From CAYUHC01 sp964444555 (lineage in GTDB: Bacteria > Patescibacteriota > Minisyncoccia > Phycocordibacterales > JACOZG01), in assembly GCA_964444555.1 (NCBI GenBank), contig CAYUHC010000006.1, forward strand, positions 1 to 41,953: DNA of 41,953 nt, read 5' to 3'. The position numbers and the translations under genes were made by a program. This document shows positions 37,786 through 41,953 of this stretch, in pieces; within the stretch, counting starts at the first letter, position 1; every line of letters starts with the position of its first letter. The notes beneath the pieces were generated by a model, which was given only the letters and a program-made list of their open reading frames with translations, made no database searches and was not told where the DNA came from.

Positions 37786-38064
37786 TCAGAGCGTCGCTAG
37801 CCGAGCAAGGTCATCATCCGGCGCCACCTTGTTGCGCTTGCGGTAGCCGCACTCCAGGCACTCGTGGATCAAATCAAAGCCGCCGCCAGCGGCCTCGTAA
37901 TCAACGGGACGCATCAGGCCACCACACTCGGCGGCGCGATCGCCCGGCTCCACGTCCACATGCTTAGACCACAAACAGGCTGGGCAATGATTAGTGTAGC
38001 CATCGCCCTCCACCACCACGCCGCAACGCTCGCACTTAAAATTTTCCTGCTTCTTGATGAACAT
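37786..38064 (-). CDS. RNHCP domain zinc-ribbon protein
   Basis: 92 residues. NFKCERCG, YTNHCPACLWSKHVD, PGDRAAECGGLMRPV and HECLECGYRKRNKV are in the family order; the NHCPxCL core gives the domain its name, and two CxxC pairs suggest zinc binding. Role unknown, RNA-related by proposal only. A TAAAAT (38080-38075) ends 10 nt before the ATG. Its end overlaps the glutaredoxin promoter. Confidence 0.9.
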   Translation of the reverse strand: MFIKKQENFKCERCGVVVEGDGYTNHCPACLWSKHVDVEPGDRAAECGGLMRPVDYEAAGGGFDLIHECLECGYRKRNKVAPDDDLARLATL

Positions 38065-38265
38065 TGGTGCCTTTATTTTACAACGCTAGCACCTATTTCC
38101 AAAACAGATGGGCCACGCGCCCCGGCGCCCGCCTCCGCTAACGCTCTGGCGGTAACCTCGCAGAAATTTCCCTTACAATTTTCTTTTGCGTGCGCCCGTA
38201 ATTTTTTCAATCTCTAATAAAGAAGGAAAAAAGAATGCCGGAGAAATTTCATTTTTTCCAGTTCT

Positions 38266-38274
38266 TGTTATACT
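38266..38274 (+). promoter_or_regulatory. Extended -10 of the alpha/beta hydrolase gene
   Basis: TGTTATACT ending 6 nt before the ATG at 38281; predicts a leaderless mRNA. Confidence 0.6.
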
Positions 38275-38280
38275 TAACAC

Positions 38281-39048
38281 ATGATTGTCTACCGCCTTAA
38301 ATCTAAGAATATTGTTTACGATCTTTACTTGCCAGAGCAAGGTAATGGCAAGGTTGTTTTATATGTTCCTGGCCTACCCGGGCATCCTCGCAAAAGTAAC
38401 CTAGCCGAGACTTTTGCTGGGAATGGTTTTACTTTCTTTGAGATGCGTTTTCCGGGGACATGGGAGAGCGATGGGAAATTTTCAATGAACACGTGTGTTG
38501 AAAGCCTCGAGGAGGCCTATGCATTTATTCGAAACGGTTCTGCGATTGAATTGAGGCGAGAGGCAGAGAAGAAATGGAATTGTGACGAAGTTATCTTCAT
38601 GGGTAGCAGTTTTGGGGGCGGTGTTATTTTAAGTAGTAAAATAAAAGTTCCTTTGACTCTTGTATTAATGGCCCCTGTAACTTCTTTAGGTACACTCAAA
38701 AATTCTTTAGTACCGCTTTCTTCAGGCGAAGACGATTTATTTCATTTACTCAAGAAAGGATACACTAATGTTTATCGTGGGCTTACGAATAAAGATTGGC
38801 AAAATTTTCTCCATGGAAAGACGTTGATAAATCCAGAAGCTAATCTAGATAACTTGAAAAATAAAAAGTTGATATTCTTACAAGGTTCAAGCGATACAGT
38901 TATTAAGAGCGATGATACTAATGAATTTGTCAAGAAACTTAAAATTGTAGGCATACAGGTGAAAATGCTTATGATTCCGGGTGCAGGACACGGGAGAGAT
39001 TTGGAAGACAAGTCGGTCCATATTCTTGTAAGTGAACTAAAAAGATAA
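38281..39048 (+). CDS. Alpha/beta hydrolase
   Basis: 255 residues. VVLYVPGLPGHPRKS (about 25-39) gives the oxyanion-hole strand, nucleophile elbow MGSSFGGG (about 108-115), LIFLQGSSDTVIKSDD with a candidate acid (about 200-215), and catalytic His in PGAGHG (about 238-243). It resembles dienelactone hydrolase/BAAT-like or acyl-peptidase-like hydrolases; substrate unknown. More AT-rich than the core genes, and convergent with the SD-bearing operon to its right, sharing a bidirectional terminator. Confidence 0.85.
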   Translation: MIVYRLKSKNIVYDLYLPEQGNGKVVLYVPGLPGHPRKSNLAETFAGNGFTFFEMRFPGTWESDGKFSMNTCVESLEEAYAFIRNGSAIELRREAEKKWNCDEVIFMGSSFGGGVILSSKIKVPLTLVLMAPVTSLGTLKNSLVPLSSGEDDLFHLLKKGYTNVYRGLTNKDWQNFLHGKTLINPEANLDNLKNKKLIFLQGSSDTVIKSDDTNEFVKKLKIVGIQVKMLMIPGAGHGRDLEDKSVHILVSELKR

Positions 39049-39051
39049 AAT

Positions 39052-39083
39052 AAAAGCGCGTGAAAGATTCTCCACGCGCTTTT
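39052..39083. terminator. Bidirectional terminator
   Basis: AAAAGCGCGTG (39052-39062) pairs with CACGCGCTTTT (39073-39083), giving a U tract on either strand between two convergent genes. Confidence 0.9.
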
Positions 39084-39084
39084 A

Positions 39085-39840
39085 TTAGCTAAGGAAACGG
39101 CACTTCTCCGTCGATGCGATGCGAGTACGCATTATTTCATACGCACGCTCATGCACCCACAGACACCGAGACATGAAGTGCCTTCTTTTGGCCTCCGACC
39201 GCGGGAACACCCATGGCCTCGAAAGTTCTTCCAGAAATATGCGCTCTTCTGCCGAGAATTGAGGGAAACGATCCATTGATTCTCGTATAATTCGCGCTTC
39301 TTCCTGAATTAGTATGCCGGAAGATAACAATAGGTCCTTCAGCATCACAATCGATTTCTTTCTCGCCCACAGCAGTTCGCTCTCTGATGCTTTTCTCGGT
39401 TTGAACACGAGATTACGAAGCTGGAACGTATACTGCTGTACCTTCTGGAGTAAACTCAGTTGAAGCTGGTAGTCTGAAGGTCCGACCAGCTTATCAAAGA
39501 TATTCTCTCCGTAGATCGTCTCCGCTTGTCTGAGGTGACATGCGAAGAACGCTCCGCAGGTATGGATCGAGAAAAAATCGGCGTTGACCGGCAGTTCCTC
39601 AAGGTAGATTAGATGGAAGTGGATTGGCACCTGAACTAGTCGCGAACGCGTAACCAACCTTCGCAATTCAGAGCAGTCATCCTCCTTTTTTCGTCGGAGC
39701 ACAATCACGAAATCTGCGTCTTGTGGCAGGGTTTGGGGATTGAACAGTATCGAGCCGTGGAACAAGATGCACTCCACGTTCTCGGTCCCGAAGATGGCAA
39801 CGATTTTCTCGCCAAGCTTTCGAATTTTTCGTTTATTCAT
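39085..39840 (-). CDS. Nucleotidyltransferase-fold protein
   Basis: 251 residues. Pol-beta-type signature: ILFHGSILFN (about 25-34) with the GS pair, then DADFVIVL (about 41-48) with the two Asp of DxD. A third acidic residue is less clear (possibly in IHFHLIYLEEL). The C-terminal half (about 120-250) is helical, as in kanamycin-nucleotidyltransferase-like proteins. Last gene of a three-gene operon; its ATG overlaps the aaRS-like gene by 8 nt and is preceded by AAGGA. No classical MNT/HEPN neighbour. The acceptor may be whatever the aaRS-like protein and kinase act on. Confidence 0.78.
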   Translation of the reverse strand: MNKRKIRKLGEKIVAIFGTENVECILFHGSILFNPQTLPQDADFVIVLRRKKEDDCSELRRLVTRSRLVQVPIHFHLIYLEELPVNADFFSIHTCGAFFACHLRQAETIYGENIFDKLVGPSDYQLQLSLLQKVQQYTFQLRNLVFKPRKASESELLWARKKSIVMLKDLLLSSGILIQEEARIIRESMDRFPQFSAEERIFLEELSRPWVFPRSEAKRRHFMSRCLWVHERAYEIMRTRIASTEKCRFLS

Positions 39841-40993
39841 TACTCAATCCTTTTTCAAGAAGAAGGTTGTGGTACGATGACAGCTCTACGTGGTTAAGTT
39901 TTCGCAAGTTCGAGATGAGCTTATCCACGCCGTGTCCATCAGTAAGTCCGGTGACCTCTTGGAGCGAGAATGATGCTTTCTCTTCCGATGTAATGGCAGC
40001 TAAATCACGAGCCAATCCTTTAAGTGCCCAAAAGATCAAACTCGATTTGGCTACTACTTCTTTCTGATTCCACTTCAAGCCGCTTGCCATGAGCAGTCGT
40101 ACTGGCGTACGGCCGTAACGATCAAGAAGCTGAGCCAGAGAGCCAATCGGATGAGCAGGATCACCCGTTTCAAATTGCACGTACGGCGTTACCAGAGCCG
40201 TAACCTGGGCTAGGTCGGGGCATAATTTTCTCGAAACCCCGTACGCCCAGACTAGAGGCTTGAGTGATCGGTTGCTCACCACGACAGCTTTTGGCTCAAA
40301 GCCGTTCTCGATGAGCGAGCAGAACAGCATTGACCAACAAAAGTCAGTGTCAAGCCGCCACACTCGATCAAACAGCCGGAGTTCGTAACCAATTTTTCTT
40401 TGTCTAGACACAAGAAGTGGCTGGTTGAAGAATTCCTGTAGCTTGTCAATCTCTCTCTGATAGAAGCTGGGAATTGCCACGAGAGGATTACTCGAGAAGT
40501 GAGTGTCTAAAAATAGGCACTCACTGTGCGTTACGCGAAGCTGTGTGTTGCACAACTTGCAGAACGGCCGGCCTTCGCGGATATCCATAACCTTGTGCTC
40601 CATTGCCCAGTCCGAGTTGATCGCCTCCTCAACCACTTCAACAGCGCCGCATCTGCATATAAACGTTGTCGCTGAGCGGGGTTGTAACATTCCTGCGTCT
40701 ATAAGTGTCTTGCAGTATAACTGCAAGCGCTCAACGTGGTGCGGATTATTATCAGCCCAGTAGTGGCTAATTGGAAATCCGATCCGTGTCATCAGCTTCT
40801 GGAATCGGTCGAAGCGATTAGACACATCGCGAACTTGCATCCTCTCGTAGCGCAATCCGGTTAGGTTGACGCAACAGACAGACGCAAGCCCAGTTAGTTC
40901 CGATGTGGCCGAAACGACTAACGGTGTAAGGGCGAGTCCCAATTTTACTTCTGAAGGGATTGTAATCGGCAGACAGAGTATGCACGGTTGCAT
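39833..40993 (-). CDS. Class I aminoacyl-tRNA synthetase-like protein, degenerate active site
   Basis: 386 residues. The middle resembles MetRS/LeuRS-type enzymes: FPISHYWADNNPHHVERLQLYCKTLIDAGML (about 74-104), a zinc-knuckle-like CRCG...CKLC (about 113 and 145), VSRQRKIGYELRLFDRVWRLDTDFCW (about 193-218) and LLDRYGRTPVRLLMASG (about 302-318), which aligns with the segment after KMSKS. HIGH appears as VKLGLAL near residue 18 and KMSKS as DPAHP, so aminoacylation is doubtful. There is no long anticodon-binding domain. SD (GAGGT, 6 nt) present. Flanked by a PfkB-like kinase and a nucleotidyltransferase. The fold call is from pattern recognition and could be wrong. Confidence 0.5.
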   Translation of the reverse strand: MQPCILCLPITIPSEVKLGLALTPLVVSATSELTGLASVCCVNLTGLRYERMQVRDVSNRFDRFQKLMTRIGFPISHYWADNNPHHVERLQLYCKTLIDAGMLQPRSATTFICRCGAVEVVEEAINSDWAMEHKVMDIREGRPFCKLCNTQLRVTHSECLFLDTHFSSNPLVAIPSFYQREIDKLQEFFNQPLLVSRQRKIGYELRLFDRVWRLDTDFCWSMLFCSLIENGFEPKAVVVSNRSLKPLVWAYGVSRKLCPDLAQVTALVTPYVQFETGDPAHPIGSLAQLLDRYGRTPVRLLMASGLKWNQKEVVAKSSLIFWALKGLARDLAAITSEEKASFSLQEVTGLTDGHGVDKLISNLRKLNHVELSSYHNLLLEKGLSNE

Positions 40994-41000
40994 TGTTACC

Positions 41001-41696
41001 TCACTTTCTCTTGAGTAGTTGCTTTGCTTTTGTTATTGCAATTTTCGCCGCTCTAAAGGCGTTTTCCGTTTCAAGGTAAACAGCGACGAATGACCCGAAG
41101 AATGTGTCGCCGGCTCCAAGGGTGTCGGGAGCCAGCACTTCTTTGCCACGTATCATCTTGCGTTTGTCTCGATCCCACACCTCAACACCCTCTTTGCCGT
41201 GGGTGACGAGCAGAATTCGTTCGCGGAAGAGGTTGAGTATTTCCTTTGATACAAGGCCCGATTCGCGCAAATTGACCTTGAGCGCGATAATATTCTCAAG
41301 ATTGAGCGGGCTACATGACCAACCTTGAACTTGATTTTCTCCTCTTGTGCGTATGTACCCTTGCGCGTCCAGGAACACGCGACATCTCCGATCAGCCAAT
41401 TGTCTGAGCTCGAATTCGCTCAGTATTGGAGAGAGCACGATGTTTCTGGAAGGCAGACGCTCTCCAAGTTTGATTTTAGGGACTCTATCGATGCGGATGC
41501 TCTCACGACCGCCCCGTATCGTAATGGATACCTGTGTTGGCCGAGATGCCGTGACTAGGTGAACTTTGTAACCGAGCGCTTCTATCGCTTGCTTGCAATA
41601 GAATGCGGGGCCACCCGGCCTCTCAAATTTCTCTCTGCGATCGAAGTTGTGTATGTGATCTATGGTTCGAGAAGCTATCAGAGTTACGGATTTCAC
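41001..41696 (-). CDS. PfkB-family (ribokinase-like) sugar/nucleoside kinase
   Basis: 231 residues from a GTG start. GGPAFYCKQAIEALGYKVHLVT corresponds to the family's N-terminal GG region; ILLVTHGKEGVEVWD and APDTLGAGDTFFGSFVAVYL contain PfkB signature 2, with the catalytic Asp in GAGD. It is shorter than ribokinase (about 300) and lacks much of the lid. GTG at 41696 is preferred to the ATG at 41711 because GGAGG lies 6 nt before it. First gene of the operon with the aaRS-like and nucleotidyltransferase genes; the next starts 7 nt after its stop. Confidence 0.8.
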   Translation of the reverse strand: MKSVTLIASRTIDHIHNFDRREKFERPGGPAFYCKQAIEALGYKVHLVTASRPTQVSITIRGGRESIRIDRVPKIKLGERLPSRNIVLSPILSEFELRQLADRRCRVFLDAQGYIRTRGENQVQGWSCSPLNLENIIALKVNLRESGLVSKEILNLFRERILLVTHGKEGVEVWDRDKRKMIRGKEVLAPDTLGAGDTFFGSFVAVYLETENAFRAAKIAITKAKQLLKRK

Positions 41697-41711
41697 TGTG
41701 TACCTCCACAT

Positions 41712-41953
41712 AATCTTGTTGTAAATGTGCCAAAAATTCCGAGACTATCTCAGAACTCCATTTTGGATACTACAATATTTTTGGCTTTCTTACAAGCTTT
41801 TGAGCTCCTTCCCAAAATCCTAACGGACCAGCGAGCGGGCAAAAATTTCCTCCCCTTGAACCCCTCCATTTTTGCCCGCGAGCGTTGGTAGCCCGGCCGC
41901 ACCGCCGGTCACTTGAACGCCTACATCATCCTCACCACCGATTCCCGCTGGGC
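41712..41953. other. Right-edge segment, no confident gene
   Basis: No promoter can be assigned confidently. A 12-bp arm GCGGGCAAAAAT (41835-41846) pairs with ATTTTTGCCCGC (41868-41879) around a 21-nt loop. The last 75 bp are GC-rich and may be coding, running off the edge: a plus frame reads AGHLNAYIILTTDSRW but has a stop shortly upstream and no start. Confidence 0.4.

Noticed and set aside
1..41953. CRISPR array
   Set aside because: No series of short direct repeats with spacers was seen. The only long repeats are the two inverted pairs of the integrative element.

Overview
The window looks like part of a Patescibacteria (CPR-type) genome of moderate GC. The signs are a reduced set of housekeeping genes, an IF-2 without its long N-terminal region, a short ValRS, arrays of small VirB2/TrbC-like two-helix proteins, RNHCP and DUF4446 genes, no encoded CCA on any of nine tRNAs, and very few Shine-Dalgarno (SD) sequences. 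The exact clade cannot be read from the sequence. Two runs of 10 N (16432-16441 and 37110-37119) are scaffold gaps of unknown true length; one interrupts pth and the other a small membrane-protein gene.

Layout. 1-4431: superoxide dismutase and cysteine desulfurase (minus), then DUF4446, infB, rbfA and four tRNAs (Cys, Leu, Lys, Leu). 4446-7620: three monocistronic genes with canonical TTGACA promoters, SDs and hairpin terminators (a membrane-anchored protein, an SPFH/band-7 protein, a membrane protein), probably acquired. 7639-14729: a long minus-strand run with an MBL-fold protein, a small membrane protein, gyrA, a methyltransferase, a solute-binding lipoprotein-like protein and five small two-helix pilin-like proteins. 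14787-23688: S1-domain protein, pth, lepB, hisS, rpsU (bS21), ybeY, ftsA, ftsZ, trxB, murA. 23683-25740: small accessory genes (64-aa SD gene, 30-aa ORF, DUF1653, HicAB, HEPN-like). 25773-31422: an integrative element carrying a large serine recombinase and a three-gene metabolic cassette. 31420-38064: tRNAs Glu, Ser, Val, Phe, Arg with tsaD, valS, prsW, hsp20, a tandem pair of small anchored proteins, glutaredoxin and RNHCP. 38281-41953: alpha/beta hydrolase, then a convergent SD-bearing operon of a PfkB-like kinase, an aminoacyl-tRNA-synthetase-like protein and a nucleotidyltransferase.

The most striking structure is the element at 25773-31422. It is inserted at the 3' end of tRNA-Glu and flanked by a direct TGTGA. 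Its left-end 231 bp and right-end 115 bp are each repeated perfectly, in inverted orientation, at an internal junction (29495-29835). That junction is exactly what the joined ends of a circular form would look like (attP). The recombinase reading frame crosses the attachment core, so its C-terminal tail and stop codon come from antisense tRNA-Glu when integrated and from the element's left end in the predicted circle. The cargo is a SAM methyltransferase, a TrpB2-like PLP enzyme and a class IV aminotransferase, suggesting synthesis of a modified amino acid.

A second theme is transcription and translation signals. At least sixteen genes have a -10 hexamer ending only 6-11 nt before the start codon, predicting leaderless or near-leaderless mRNAs. 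Clear SDs are confined to gene blocks that look acquired (4518-7572, 23739-23933, 39085-41696).
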